Counted from the stretch's first letter, positions 51,649 through 60,462 are shown. The stretch: DNA of 64,000 nucleotides from Hymenobacter sp. CRA2 (GCF_002007105.1 NZ_MVBC01000003.1:124001-188000); one strand, 5' to 3'. Notes: generated by a model from the sequence alone, not told the origin. Made by a program: numbers and translations.

Positions 51649-52803
51649 ATGGCAGTTACTTTCTGGAAGAAAAAACCGGCTGAGCAGCCGGCCAAGCCCA
51701 AAGGCTTCTGGCGCGAATGGGGCGACGCTATCCTGTTTGCGGTAGTGGCCGCCACGCTTATCCGCTGGGCGACGTTTGAGGCCTACACCATCCCTACGCC
51801 GTCGATGGAGCACTCCCTGCTGGTGGGCGACTACCTGTTTGTGAGCAAGCTGCACTACGGCCCGCGCACCCCCCAAACGCCCCTGCAGATTCCTCTGACG
51901 CACCAGACGCTCTGGGGCACCGGCATCAAGAGCTACTCCGACCTGATTCAGCTGCCCTCCTTCCGCCTGCCAGGCTTCTCGGAGGTGAAAGCCGGCGACG
52001 TGGTGGTATTCAACGTGCCCTTCGAGGACCAGCACCCGGCCGATTTGCGCACCAACTACATCAAGCGCTGCGTGGCCGTAGCCGGCGACGTGCTGGAAAT
52101 CCGTGACCAGGAGGTGTTCATCAATGGCAAGTCGCAGGGCACGCCGGCCGAGTCGCAGACGCGCTACTACCTGCAGGTGACCGAGCCCGTACGCCCGAAA
52201 ATTTTCCAGGAGCACGGCGTAGTCGATTACAACTCACCCGACGGCGCCCCGCAGATGGGCTACCTGCCCACCGGTCCGGCCTACATGGTGGATATGACGG
52301 CTACCACGGCCGCTTTCTTCAAACAGCAGCCCTACATCAAGGCCGTAGTGCCAGATAAGTCGGCGGCCGGCCAGGCCGAACTGGAGGTATTCCCCAACAA
52401 CCCCGACTACCCGCACAGCACGCCCACGCAGCTCGTCAACTGGAACCGCGACAACTACGGCCCGCTGCAGCTGCCCAAGAAGGGCCAGACGGTGCAGCTC
52501 ACGGCGCAGAATATTCCGATTTACCAGAAGATCATCCTGCGCTACGAGCACAACGAAGGCATTACGTTCGAGAACGGCCAGATTCTGCAGAACGGCAAGC
52601 CGCTGACCAGCTACACCTTCAAACAGGATTACTACTTCATGATGGGCGACAACCGCCACGACTCGCTCGATTCCCGCTACTGGGGCTTCGTGCCGGCTGA
52701 CCACATCGTGGGCAAGGCCGTGCTGATCTGGATGTCGGTGGACCCCAATGCCGGCGCAAGCGGCAAAATCCGCTGGAGCCGCTTGTTCAACACGATTGAT
52801 TAA
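51649..52803 (+). CDS. lepB: Signal peptidase I
   Basis: A 384-residue membrane protease that removes signal peptides after export. One N-terminal membrane segment (ILFAVVAATLIRWATFEAY) precedes the catalytic Ser in IPTPSMEHSLLVGDYLFVSK (Ser near 56) and the general-base Lys in NYIKRCVAVAGDVLEI (about 138); GDNRHDSLDSRYWGFVP is the C-terminal signature. A long insertion of about 150 residues between the second and third motifs is typical of Bacteroidetes. A terminator hairpin follows. The dapB terminator and a 190-bp gap upstream suggest a separate promoter. Confidence 0.95.
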   Translation: MAVTFWKKKPAEQPAKPKGFWREWGDAILFAVVAATLIRWATFEAYTIPTPSMEHSLLVGDYLFVSKLHYGPRTPQTPLQIPLTHQTLWGTGIKSYSDLIQLPSFRLPGFSEVKAGDVVVFNVPFEDQHPADLRTNYIKRCVAVAGDVLEIRDQEVFINGKSQGTPAESQTRYYLQVTEPVRPKIFQEHGVVDYNSPDGAPQMGYLPTGPAYMVDMTATTAAFFKQQPYIKAVVPDKSAAGQAELEVFPNNPDYPHSTPTQLVNWNRDNYGPLQLPKKGQTVQLTAQNIPIYQKIILRYEHNEGITFENGQILQNGKPLTSYTFKQDYYFMMGDNRHDSLDSRYWGFVPADHIVGKAVLIWMSVDPNAGASGKIRWSRLFNTID

Positions 52804-52825
52804 GTACTGACTTCTGTAGTTAGCC

Positions 52826-52854
52826 AAACGGCCCGGTGAATAACCGGGCCGTTT
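52826..52854 (+). terminator. Terminator after lepB
   Basis: AAACGGCCCGGT pairs perfectly over 12 bp with ACCGGGCCGTTT around GAATA and is followed by T residues. Confidence 0.88.
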
Positions 52855-53271
52855 TAGTTTAAGCAAGGCAGCGGCTCCTCTCGCTGTCATTGTGAGCAAT
52901 GCACGTCAATCCTTGGCCTCGCGGTTAAAAGTTTGGGGCAACAGTTCATCGAGCGGGTCGGGCTATCCGTGAACGGCAAAGCGTACATCCCAGTCAACCT
53001 GAGGGAAACCTTTCCGGCCCTCGTCGGAAAAGACACATTCGCTTTACAGGCTGGCCGCGCAAGTGCAGGAGTCGGGCAACGGCTTCCTGATTGACTGGAG
53101 CCAGCGAGAGACGGGCCACTTGAACGGCTGGTAGGTCGCCCGAGCAAGGGGTAGCCCGCGGCGCCGCTCACTACCTGATTTTGGCTACGCAATACCCCGT
53201 TTTGCCTACAGTTACGCGCCCGGGGCTGGGGACCTTTGTCATGTTGTTTAACTCCACCCGCACAGGAAACT
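52855..53271. other. Intergenic region between lepB and SDR, possibly with decayed coding sequence
   Basis: It starts with a shortened copy of the TGTCATTG repeat (52883-52912). From about 52945 to 53134 one plus-strand frame gives a protein-like run (VNGKAYIPVNLRETFPALVG) and then, after a frame change, another (GNGFLIDWSQRETGHLNGW, then stop). No family was recognised. It may be a gene remnant or chance. Confidence 0.35.
52883..52912 (+). repeat. Shortened TGTCATTG-family repeat
   Basis: GCTGTCATTGTGAG...GTCAATCC is an inverted and shortened copy of the element at 55474-55528. Together they bracket the SDR-AraC pair. Confidence 0.65.
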
Positions 53272-54177
53272 ATGGCACAGTCACAGGAAGCACGGCCCAC
53301 CAGCGCCGCCACCACGGCCGGCGCACCGCGCAAAATTTGGTTTATCACGGGCACCTCACGCGGCTTGGGCCGGATTTGGACCGAGGCGGCCCTGAAGCGG
53401 GGTGACCGGGTAGCCGCGGCGGCCCGCACCCCCGCCGCCCTGGCCGACCTACAGCAGGCCTACGGCTCCCAGCTGCTGGTCCTGGAAGTCGATGTGACCA
53501 ACCCGGAACAGGTAACGGCGGCCGTACGACAGGCGCACGCGCACTTCGGGCGGCTTGACGTGGTGGTCAATAACGCCGGCTATTCGCTGGTGGGCACCAT
53601 TGAGGAAGCCAGCGCCGCGGACGTGCGCGCACTCTACGACACCAATATCTTTGGCAGCCTGGCCGTCATTCAGGCGGCCCTGCCGCTGCTGCGGGCCCAG
53701 GGCCACGGGCACATCATCGGCGTTTCCAGCACCTTGGGGCTGGTTGCCATGCCGCTGATCGGGTACTACTGCTCGTCCAAATGGGCCTTTGAAGCCATTC
53801 ACGAGAGTCTGGCCGCCGAAATCAAGCCGTTTGGGCTGCACGTCACGCTGGTAGAGCCCGGGGCCTACGATACGGAGTTCGGCACGCCGCAGTCACTCAA
53901 GCATAGCACCGGCCTCGACGTGTATGCCGACTTCAAAGCCCGGCTGATGGAGGGCCTGAAGAGCGCCAGCAAAGGCGACCCTCAAGCAACACCCGCGGCC
54001 CTGTTTGCCCTCGTGGATGCCCCGAATCCCCCTCTGCGCCTGTTTCTGGGCAACCAGTCGCTGCCCCTTGCGCGTGCGGTCTACGCCGAGCGCCTCGCGA
54101 CGTGGGAAGCGTGGGCGCCCGTATCGAATGCTGCGCAAGGCACGCCCAGCGGGCCTCAAACCAGCGCCGGGCACTAA
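53272..54177 (+). CDS. Short-chain dehydrogenase/reductase
   Basis: A 301-residue classical SDR. The cofactor motif TGTSRGLGR (about 24-32) and NNAGYSLVGT (about 98-107) bind NAD(P)H; catalytic Ser is in GVSSTLGLV and the Tyr-Lys pair in YYCSSKWAFEAIHES (YxxxK). The ATG giving MAQSQEARP leaves a 17-residue variable lead. The next gene, an AraC-type regulator on the same strand 120 bp on, probably controls it. Substrate is unknown. The pair is enclosed by inverted copies of an intergenic repeat. Confidence 0.92.
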   Translation: MAQSQEARPTSAATTAGAPRKIWFITGTSRGLGRIWTEAALKRGDRVAAAARTPAALADLQQAYGSQLLVLEVDVTNPEQVTAAVRQAHAHFGRLDVVVNNAGYSLVGTIEEASAADVRALYDTNIFGSLAVIQAALPLLRAQGHGHIIGVSSTLGLVAMPLIGYYCSSKWAFEAIHESLAAEIKPFGLHVTLVEPGAYDTEFGTPQSLKHSTGLDVYADFKARLMEGLKSASKGDPQATPAALFALVDAPNPPLRLFLGNQSLPLARAVYAERLATWEAWAPVSNAAQGTPSGPQTSAGH

Positions 54178-54299
54178 CTTCACTTTTGCTCATCCCCGGA
54201 CCGCTCGCCTCGCCCCGAGCCCCCGGATTTTCCCCAAGCCGCCAGCAGCGAGAAGCCAGCCGCTTCGTCGCCAGCAGCTCATCGCCCCAATGTGTTGCC

Positions 54300-55217
54300 A
54301 TGAAAACGCCCGCCAGCCACCCGCACAGGTTCCATTCCCTGGCCGAAGCGCATCACGCCTTTGGCCTGCCGAAGCCGTTGCACCCGCTCATCAGCGTGGT
54401 GAATGCCACCGCTACCCCAATCGAGGCGGCCGCGTCGTCCGGGGTGCATGTGCTGTCTTTTTACAAGATAGCCTACAAAACGGGCGGTAGCGGGGCGCTT
54501 TCCTACGGCCAGGCTCATTACGATTTCACGGAAGGCAGCCTCCTGTGCGCGGCGCCGAACCAGCTCATCGGTCACGGCGAGGAACGGCATCCGCAGTCGG
54601 GTTACATCCTGCTCATCCACCCGGATTTTCTGCTGGGCGACCCGCTGGCGCAAAAAATCAAGCACTACGGCTTCTTCTCCTACGCGGCCAGCGAAGCCCT
54701 GCACCTCTCCGAGCCGGAGCAGACCACCATTGTCTCCCTTTTCCGCAGCCTGGAAAACGAGCTGCACAGCCGCCTCGACGATTTAAGCCAGGAGGTGCTG
54801 CTGGCGCAGGTGGGGCTGCTGCTGAGCTATGCGCAGCGCTTCTATCAGCGCCAGTTTATTACTCGCGGCACAGTCAGCCGGGGGCTGCTCCAGCAGGTAG
54901 AGGCCTTGCTGGACGACTACTTCGCCACGCACGAGGCGCTGCGGCAAGGGCTGCCCACCGTGCAGTACCTGGCCGAGCGCGTGCACCTTTCCCGCAGCTA
55001 CCTGAGTGACATGCTGCGCGCGCTGACGGGCCTCAACGCCCAGCAGCACATTCACCACAAGCTGATTGAAAAAGCAAAGGAGCAGCTGGCGGGCACGCAG
55101 CTCTCGGTAAGCGAAATTGCCTACACCCTCGGCTTTGAGCATTCGCAGTCGTTCAGCAAGCTGTTCAAAAGCAAGACCCAACAGTCGCCGCTACAGTTTC
55201 GGCAGTCCTTCAACTAA
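54300..55217 (+). CDS. AraC family transcriptional regulator
   Basis: A 305-residue regulator. The N-terminal half (about 1-190) is a sensing domain without a clear match beyond the AraC N-terminal pattern (VHVLSFYKIAYKTGGSGALS, HPDFLLGDPLAQKIKHYGFF). The C-terminal HTH (about 205-303) has VQYLAERVHLSRSYLSDMLR and VSEIAYTLGFEHSQSFSKLF, followed by KTQQSPLQFRQ. Start is the ATG giving MKTPASHPHRF; an in-frame extension upstream overlaps the SDR gene and is unlikely. It is probably the regulator of the SDR gene. Ligand unknown. Confidence 0.93.
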   Translation: MKTPASHPHRFHSLAEAHHAFGLPKPLHPLISVVNATATPIEAAASSGVHVLSFYKIAYKTGGSGALSYGQAHYDFTEGSLLCAAPNQLIGHGEERHPQSGYILLIHPDFLLGDPLAQKIKHYGFFSYAASEALHLSEPEQTTIVSLFRSLENELHSRLDDLSQEVLLAQVGLLLSYAQRFYQRQFITRGTVSRGLLQQVEALLDDYFATHEALRQGLPTVQYLAERVHLSRSYLSDMLRALTGLNAQQHIHHKLIEKAKEQLAGTQLSVSEIAYTLGFEHSQSFSKLFKSKTQQSPLQFRQSFN

Positions 55218-55535
55218 CTCGCTGCAGCCCCGGGCCCGTTGGAGCGCGAGCGGCAAACCTGCTGCGTTCAGCTAGCTATCCGCGAGCGTGACGACATCGA
55301 AGCGTTTAACTTTCGTACCCAACTTTTAACCAAGGCCATCTTTTCTCCAGTAGCACTGCCACTGCAGCCGGCAGCAACCGAGGAGCGGTACAAAACAACC
55401 CCGCCCGAAACCAGTCGTTCACGCGACAGTTTCGAGCGGTGCTCTTTGCGCCGTTTCTGCTACTGAAGGAAGGATTGACGCCGCTTGATGCGCGGAATGT
55501 CGTGCCTCCTCGCAATGACAGCGCGGTGCTGCCTT
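55218..55535. other. 318-bp intergenic region before ung
   Basis: Lies between the AraC gene (plus) and ung (minus), both ending here. The only recognised element is the repeat at 55474-55528; the rest shows nothing. Confidence 0.5.
55474..55528. repeat. TGTCATTG-family 55-bp repeat, copy A
   Basis: ATTGACGCCG...CGCAATGACAGCGCGGTG matches the element at 57698-57752 at 50 of 55 positions with no gap, in the same orientation. Read on the minus strand it starts GCTGTCATTGCGAGGAGG. It lies between converging genes. Confidence 0.85.
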
Positions 55536-56198
55536 TTACCACTGAATCGGCTCCAGGCCGTGCTCCTGCAGGTACTTATTGGTCTTGCTAAAGGGGCGGG
55601 AGCCGAAGAAACCTTTGTCGGCGGCGTAGGGCGAGGGGTGCGCGGCTTTCAGGATGAGGTGCTTGCGCTGGTCAATCAGCTCCGCTTTTTTCTGGGCGTA
55701 GGCGCCCCAGAGGATGAACACCACGTGCTCTTTCTGCTCCGATACCTTGCGAATAACCTCGTCGGTAAACTCCTCCCAGCCCTTTTTCTGGTGAGAGCCG
55801 GCGGTGGCGGCGCGCACGGTGAGCGTGGCATTGAGCAGCAGCACGCCCTGCTCGGCCCACCGGTCGAGGTTGCCGTCGGGCGGGCGCGGCGTGCCCAAGT
55901 CGTCCTGCAGTTCTTTGAAGATGTTGATCAGCGAAGGTGGCGTGCGCACGCCATGCTGTACCGAAAAGGCCAGTCCGTGCGCCTGGCCCTTGCCGTGGTA
56001 GGGGTCCTGGCCCAGGATAACGACCTTAACCTGGTCGAACGGGCAGGCGTCGAAGGCGTGAAAGATCTGACTGCCAGCCGGGTACACTGTTTGAGTAGTA
56101 TACTCGTTCTTAACAAATTGAATCAGCTCCTGGAAGTAGGGCTTTTCAAACTCGGGCTGTAGCACCTTGCGCCAGCTTTCTTCTATCTTTACATTCAT
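55536..56198 (-). CDS. ung: Uracil-DNA glycosylase
   Basis: A 220-residue family 1 uracil-DNA glycosylase that removes uracil from DNA in base-excision repair. The water-activating motif GQDPYHGKGQAHGLAFSV (about 64-81) carries the catalytic Asp; the uracil-binding and His motif is HPSPYAADKGFFGSRPFSKT near the C-terminus, and VLLLNATLTVR lies between. Length is normal. The start is ATG; it shares about 120 bp with the divergent apaG gene. Confidence 0.96.
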   Translation of the reverse strand: MNVKIEESWRKVLQPEFEKPYFQELIQFVKNEYTTQTVYPAGSQIFHAFDACPFDQVKVVILGQDPYHGKGQAHGLAFSVQHGVRTPPSLINIFKELQDDLGTPRPPDGNLDRWAEQGVLLLNATLTVRAATAGSHQKKGWEEFTDEVIRKVSEQKEHVVFILWGAYAQKKAELIDQRKHLILKAAHPSPYAADKGFFGSRPFSKTNKYLQEHGLEPIQW

Positions 56199-56319
56199 GC
56201 CTCTTGGGGTAACGGAATGCGGTTCGGCGAGCCAAACGTAGCCGAGGAGCGTACGTAAACCAAATCTGAAAGGCTGCTGTTAGCTCCCATACTGCCACAC
56301 CTGTTGTCATTCCCGCGCC

Positions 56320-56706
56320 ATGAATTCTACAACCACGCAAGGCGTCACGGTCAGCGTTTCGACCAGCTACCTATCGGAGTATTCCAGCCCGCAGCAGGAG
56401 CACTTCGTGTTTGCCTATAAGATTGATATCCGCAACCACAGCGAGTACACCGTGAAGCTGCTGCGCCGCCACTGGCACATCTACGACGCCAACGGCGTGG
56501 TGCGCGAAGTGGAGGGCGAAGGCGTAGTGGGCCAGCAGCCCACCCTGGAGCCCGGCGACGGACACCAATACGTATCGGGGTGCAACCTGAAGACGGGCAT
56601 CGGCAAGATGCGCGGCACCTACCTGATGGAACGCATTCAGGACGGCCGTACCTTTGAGGTCGAAATTCCCGAGTTTACCCTCGTGGTACCGTTCCGCCTC
56701 AACTAA
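56320..56706 (+). CDS. apaG: ApaG protein
   Basis: A 128-residue ApaG/DUF525 beta-sandwich protein. Family features: VSVSTSYLSEYSSPQQEHFV, FAYKIDIRNHSEYTVKLLRR, HWHIYDANGVVREVEGEGVV and GQQPTLEPGDGHQYVSGCNL, then GTYLM. Linked in other bacteria to divalent metal (Co/Mg) resistance and to dinucleoside polyphosphate metabolism; the biochemical role is not settled. The methyltransferase gene begins 12 bp after its stop, so the two are likely co-transcribed. Confidence 0.93.
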   Translation: MNSTTTQGVTVSVSTSYLSEYSSPQQEHFVFAYKIDIRNHSEYTVKLLRRHWHIYDANGVVREVEGEGVVGQQPTLEPGDGHQYVSGCNLKTGIGKMRGTYLMERIQDGRTFEVEIPEFTLVVPFRLN

Positions 56707-56718
56707 CTCGCTTCCGCT

Positions 56719-57528
56719 TTGTCGCTACTGCCGCAGGCACTGCGCTACATCCGTTACCGGTTTCGTTCGGGGAATGCACACGGGCTGCATTCCCCGTTTG
56801 TTTTTTCCCTGTACCTCGACGTCGTCTGCCACACAGGCGAGTACGGCGCCTTCGAGGCCATTGAAAGTCGCCGGGCGGCCCTGCTCGCCGATGAGCGGCG
56901 CCTGCGCATCACCGACTACGGTGCCGGCTCGCAAACCGGCGCCGGGCGCGAGCGGCCTGTGCGCGACATTGCCCGCCATGCTGCCAAGCCCCCGCGCCTG
57001 GCCCAGCTGCTGTTTCGGCTCGTCAATTACCGCCAGCCCCGCACCGTGCTGGAGCTGGGCACCTCGCTGGGGCTGACGACGGCCTATCTGGCCGCGGCCT
57101 CTTCCAAAGCCCGGGTACTCACCTTCGAAGGCTGCCCGGAAACGGCGGCCGTCGCGCGCGAGACACTGGCGCAGCTAGGCCTGCAGAACGTGGAGCTGAT
57201 CGAAGGCAACTTCGATGAGACCTTGCCCGCAACCCTAGCCCAGCTCCAGCAGCCACTGGACTTCGCCTTCTTTGACGGCAACCACCGCTACGAACCGACG
57301 CTACGCTATCTGGAGCAGTGCCTGCCCTATGCCACGGAGGAATCGGTATTTGTCTTCGACGACATTCATTGGTCGGGCGAAATGGACCGGGCCTGGGAAG
57401 CCATCAAAGCCCACCCGGCGGTAACGGTAACGGTCGACCTGTTCTTTATCGGCTTGGTGTTCTTCCGCAAGAACGCGCCCAAACAGCATTTCACCTTGCG
57501 CATTGAGGAGCGCGGGCTGGGTGTTTAA
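56719..57528 (+). CDS. Class I SAM-dependent O-methyltransferase-like protein
   Basis: A 269-residue methyltransferase. The SAM-binding motif is VLELGTSLGLTTAYLAAASS (about 114), then LTFEGCPETAAVARETLAQL and the acidic DFAFFDGNHRYEPTLRYLEQ with its DGNH (metal or substrate site), followed by VFDDIHWSGEMDRAWEAI. This resembles the O-methyltransferase group, but the substrate is not predictable. No ATG fits the conserved N-terminus (LPQALRYIRYRF), so translation probably begins at TTG, right after apaG. Confidence 0.87.
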   Translation: MSLLPQALRYIRYRFRSGNAHGLHSPFVFSLYLDVVCHTGEYGAFEAIESRRAALLADERRLRITDYGAGSQTGAGRERPVRDIARHAAKPPRLAQLLFRLVNYRQPRTVLELGTSLGLTTAYLAAASSKARVLTFEGCPETAAVARETLAQLGLQNVELIEGNFDETLPATLAQLQQPLDFAFFDGNHRYEPTLRYLEQCLPYATEESVFVFDDIHWSGEMDRAWEAIKAHPAVTVTVDLFFIGLVFFRKNAPKQHFTLRIEERGLGV

Positions 57529-57546
57529 GGAACTACGACTCAGCCC

Positions 57547-57562
57547 GCTGTCATTGCGAGGA
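57547..57562 (+). repeat. TGTCATTG-family partial repeat, inverted
   Basis: GCTGTCATTGCGAGGA is the exact complement of 16 bases in copy A and faces copy B across the terminator. Confidence 0.7.
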
Positions 57563-57618
57563 AGAATCACGAAGTAACCTTTCCTCTCGCGGCACAACGG
57601 TACAATATGCACCAACCC

Positions 57619-57671
57619 AAAAAGCGCACCGCCCGAAACTGCAGACGCTAGTTTCGGGCGGTGCGCTTTTT
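57619..57671. terminator. Terminator, 22-bp perfect stem
   Basis: AAAAAGCGCACCGCCCGAAA... pairs with its complement over 22 bp around a nine-base loop, flanked by A and T runs. It serves both the methyltransferase and the converging kdsA gene. Confidence 0.92.
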
Positions 57672-57697
57672 TATGGGTGGCTCATTGGTCAGGACCG

Positions 57698-57752
57698 ATT
57701 GACGCCGATTGACGCGCGGAATGTCGTTTCTCCGCGCAATGACAGCGCGGTG
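57698..57752. repeat. TGTCATTG-family 55-bp repeat, copy B
   Basis: Matches copy A (55474-55528) at 50 of 55 positions in the same orientation. It ends 22 bp before the kdsA stop. Confidence 0.85.
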
Positions 57753-57773
57753 AGCCGTCGGCTCTTTGCAGCG

Positions 57774-58598
57774 CTAACGCACGGCTTCGCGGATGCGGGT
57801 GAGGCGCTCCAGCAGCTTTTCCAGGCGGTCGAGCTGCAGCATGTTGGCGCCGTCGGATTTGGCCGTAGCAGGCGTGGGGTGCGTTTCGATAAACAGCCCA
57901 TCGGCGCCGGCGGCAATGGCGGCGCTGGCAATGGTCTGGATCATTTCGGGCTTGCCACCGGTCACGCCGCTGCTCTGGTTGGGCTGCTGTAGGGAGTGCG
58001 TCACGTCCATGACCACCGGCACGCCGAAGCTTTGCATGGCGGGGATGTTGAGGAAATCCACCACCAGATCGGTGTAGCCGAAGGAATTGCCGCGGTCGGT
58101 GAGGATGACGTGCGGGTTGCCGGACTGCTTCACCTTATCCACGGCAAAGCCCATGGCCTCGCCCGACAGAAACTGACCTTTCTTGATGTTGACCACCTTG
58201 CCCGTCTCGGCCGCGGCTACCAGCAGCTCGGTCTGGCGGCACAGAAAGGCCGGAATCTGGAGCACATCCACGTACTCGGCGGCCAAAGCAGCTTCGCTCG
58301 ATTCGTGAATATCCGTCACGGTGGGTACCCCGATTTCGCGGCCTACTTTCTGCAGAATCTTCAGCGCCGTCTCGTCGCCGATGCCGGTGAAGGAGTCGAT
58401 GCGGGAACGGTTGGCCTTGCGGTAAGACCCCTTGAAGATGTAGGGAATCTGCAGACGGTCGGTGAGCTGGCGCACCTGCTCGGCGATGCGCAGCGCCATG
58501 TCTTCGCCTTCGATGACGCAGGGTCCGGCCATCAGAAAGAACTGACCGGAGTTGGTGTTGCGGAAGTGCGGCAGGGCGTTGGCGAGGGTATCAATCAT
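57774..58598 (-). CDS. kdsA: 3-deoxy-8-phosphooctulonate synthase
   Basis: A 274-residue KDO-8-phosphate synthase that condenses arabinose-5-phosphate with phosphoenolpyruvate for lipopolysaccharide core synthesis. Conserved motifs are GPCVIEGEDMALRIAEQ (about 25), FKGSYRKANRSRIDSFTGIG, IPAFLCRQTELLVAA and HPTPATAKSDGANMLQLDRL. The Cys in GPC is the residue that marks the metal-dependent class; metal-independent enzymes have Asn there. Together with a DUF3667/T9SS-type envelope it fits a Gram-negative outer membrane. It ends in a region of repeats and a strong terminator. Confidence 0.96.
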   Translation of the reverse strand: MIDTLANALPHFRNTNSGQFFLMAGPCVIEGEDMALRIAEQVRQLTDRLQIPYIFKGSYRKANRSRIDSFTGIGDETALKILQKVGREIGVPTVTDIHESSEAALAAEYVDVLQIPAFLCRQTELLVAAAETGKVVNIKKGQFLSGEAMGFAVDKVKQSGNPHVILTDRGNSFGYTDLVVDFLNIPAMQSFGVPVVMDVTHSLQQPNQSSGVTGGKPEMIQTIASAAIAAGADGLFIETHPTPATAKSDGANMLQLDRLEKLLERLTRIREAVR

Positions 58599-58753
58599 GG
58601 AATGAAGGCGCGGTTGGAAGAAACGTCAGGCAAAGGTCGGGATGTAGCGCGAACCGCTGGTTCTCGTCGTCAAGTTTTACTTCGCGTATCGTCGCTGATG
58701 GAGCCGACGGCGGAACCACTGTCGTTCTGTGCTGCTCGCGCTGCGAATTGGCG

Positions 58754-59350
58754 CTACTTCCGCCGCAGGCAGATAAACAGCTCCCTCCCCTGCCGGGGTT
58801 TAATGGAGTTGTACGCCGCCTCGAAGTGCACAAACTCAAAGTACGCGGCAAACAGCTCGCGGTACTCCTCGCGGGTGCCGCCAAAGGGCGGTTCGTGCCC
58901 GGGCCCGACTTTGCCCTCAAACAGCAAGCCCACCAGCTTGCCGCCCGGACGCAGCAGCTCGGCGCAGTGGCGGGCGTAGTCGGAGCGCAGCGCCGGGTCG
59001 AGGGCGCAAAAGAACGTTTGTTCCACGATGAGGTCGAACGGACCGGCCAGGGCGAAGAAATCGGCCTGAAGCAGGTGCTCGGCCGGGAAATCGGGCACGC
59101 GCTGCTGCAGGGCGTGCAGTGGCTCGGCGGCAAAGTCAGCCACAAAGACATTGGGCCAGCCGCCACGGTGCAGGTACTCAGCCTCGTAGGCACGGCCGGC
59201 GCCGGGAATAAGTATGCGGCGCGCATCGGGTGGGCCCAATTGGGCGAAGTACGCGCGCAAGGGTTCGGTGATGGCACCGGCGTCCCACTGGTCCTGGCCG
59301 GCGGCGTAGCGCCCGGCCCAGTACGCGGGGTCGAAATTGGACTGAAACAT
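58754..59350 (-). CDS. Thiopurine S-methyltransferase-like protein
   Basis: A 198-residue TPMT-family SAM-dependent methyltransferase, which in bacteria may modify thiol or selenium/tellurium compounds. The start gives MFQSNFDPAYWAGRYAAGQD, with the family WxxRY...W pattern. Motif I is ILIPGAGRAYEAEYLHRGG (about 46) and VFVADFAAEPLHAL follows; FDLIVEQTFFCALDPALRSD is the family's active-site region. The larger in-frame start upstream overlaps the promoter of the next gene and is unlikely. The substrate is unknown. Confidence 0.87.
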   Translation of the reverse strand: MFQSNFDPAYWAGRYAAGQDQWDAGAITEPLRAYFAQLGPPDARRILIPGAGRAYEAEYLHRGGWPNVFVADFAAEPLHALQQRVPDFPAEHLLQADFFALAGPFDLIVEQTFFCALDPALRSDYARHCAELLRPGGKLVGLLFEGKVGPGHEPPFGGTREEYRELFAAYFEFVHFEAAYNSIKPRQGRELFICLRRK

Positions 59351-59382
59351 ACGCTGAAGGGCACGGCGCGGGGCGAATAAAG

Positions 59383-59412
59383 TTGTCCGGCTATAATATC
59401 CGTGTATTTTTG
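59383..59412 (+). promoter_or_regulatory. Bacteroidetes-type promoter for coiled-coil gene
   Basis: TTG (59383-59385), 19 bases, then TATTTTTG (59405-59412) fits the Bacteroidetes -33 TTG / -7 TAnnTTTG pattern exactly. It is 64 bp upstream of the start at 59476 and is the clearest promoter in the window. Confidence 0.6.
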
Positions 59413-59475
59413 GCGTACAAGGTAATACCCCGGCCGGCTCCGGACGGCCAGGCTTCATTCACTTTCCCCCGCTTT

Positions 59476-60423
59476 ATGGAACAACAACAAGCCCCCGAAC
59501 GCCGCAATAATAACCGCTGGCTCCTGCTAGCGGCCCTGGTGCTCGTGCTTGTCGGCATCAACGGCATTCTCTTCTACATGAACCAGCAGAAGAGCAAGCA
59601 AAACGAACAGCTGGCCGCCGACATCAAGGTGAAGGACACCAAGCTGGAAGAGCAAATCAAGCAGTACGAAACGCTCAAGGCCGACTTCGAACGCCAGAGC
59701 CAGGAGCTGCAGAGCATGGGACTGGCCAACGATTCGCTGGAAGCCAAGATTGCCTCCGTCAACGCCGACCTGCTGAAGCTGCGCTCCTTCCGCGCTGGTT
59801 CGTTCTCCATTTCTGATCAGAAGCGCTTCCAGCAGCGCGCCCAGAACTTCGAGCGGCAGCTGCGCCAGAAAGACACCGAAATTGCGCAGCTGAAGAAGGA
59901 TAACGAAATGCTCTTCACCGAGACGCAGACCCTGAAGGAGCGCCAGAACAAGCTAACGGACACCATCGGCAGCATTGCGCGCACCAACCAGGAGCTGAGC
60001 GAGAAAGTGGCTATTGCCTCGCGCCTGCGGGCTGATAACATCCGGGTGGGCGTCATCAACCGCCGCAACAAGGAGGACGACGACGACAAGAACGAGTTCA
60101 AGGCCAAGAAGGTAGAGAAGATCAAAGTGACCTTCAACCTGGCCCAGAACGACGTGGCCCCGAAGGAAACCAAGCAGATCATGATGCGCCTGCTGGAGCC
60201 CGACGGCGCGGCCCTCTACAACCTGAGCACCGGCGGCGGCACTTTCCTCATCGACGGCAACGAGGCTTTCTACACGGCCAAGCAGGAGCTGGTGTATGAC
60301 AATACCCGCCAGCCCGTGCAGTTCGTGTACGCCAAGGGCACCGACTACAAAACCGGCTCCCACACCGTGGAGCTGTACGCCGACGGTTACCTCATCGGCA
60401 AGACCACGTTTACGCTGAAATAG
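59476..60423 (+). CDS. Membrane-anchored coiled-coil protein, unknown function
   Basis: A 315-residue protein with one N-terminal membrane segment (WLLLAALVLVLVGINGILFY, about 15-34) and a long coiled coil (about 37-190: IKVKDTKLEEQIKQYETLKA, QKRFQQRAQNFERQLRQKDT). A Lys/Asp-rich link (NKEDDDDKNEFKAKKVEK) leads to a C-terminal beta-rich domain (about 225-315: KIKVTFNLAQNDVAPKETKQ, HTVELYADGYLIGKTTFTLK), a layout seen in Bacteroidetes envelope proteins. I do not recognise a named family. It has a good Bacteroidetes promoter and a downstream terminator, so it is monocistronic. Confidence 0.8.
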   Translation: MEQQQAPERRNNNRWLLLAALVLVLVGINGILFYMNQQKSKQNEQLAADIKVKDTKLEEQIKQYETLKADFERQSQELQSMGLANDSLEAKIASVNADLLKLRSFRAGSFSISDQKRFQQRAQNFERQLRQKDTEIAQLKKDNEMLFTETQTLKERQNKLTDTIGSIARTNQELSEKVAIASRLRADNIRVGVINRRNKEDDDDKNEFKAKKVEKIKVTFNLAQNDVAPKETKQIMMRLLEPDGAALYNLSTGGGTFLIDGNEAFYTAKQELVYDNTRQPVQFVYAKGTDYKTGSHTVELYADGYLIGKTTFTLK

Positions 60424-60462
60424 GCCGTAGGAACTAAAGCTTTAGGCAGTAGTGCCAACAAC

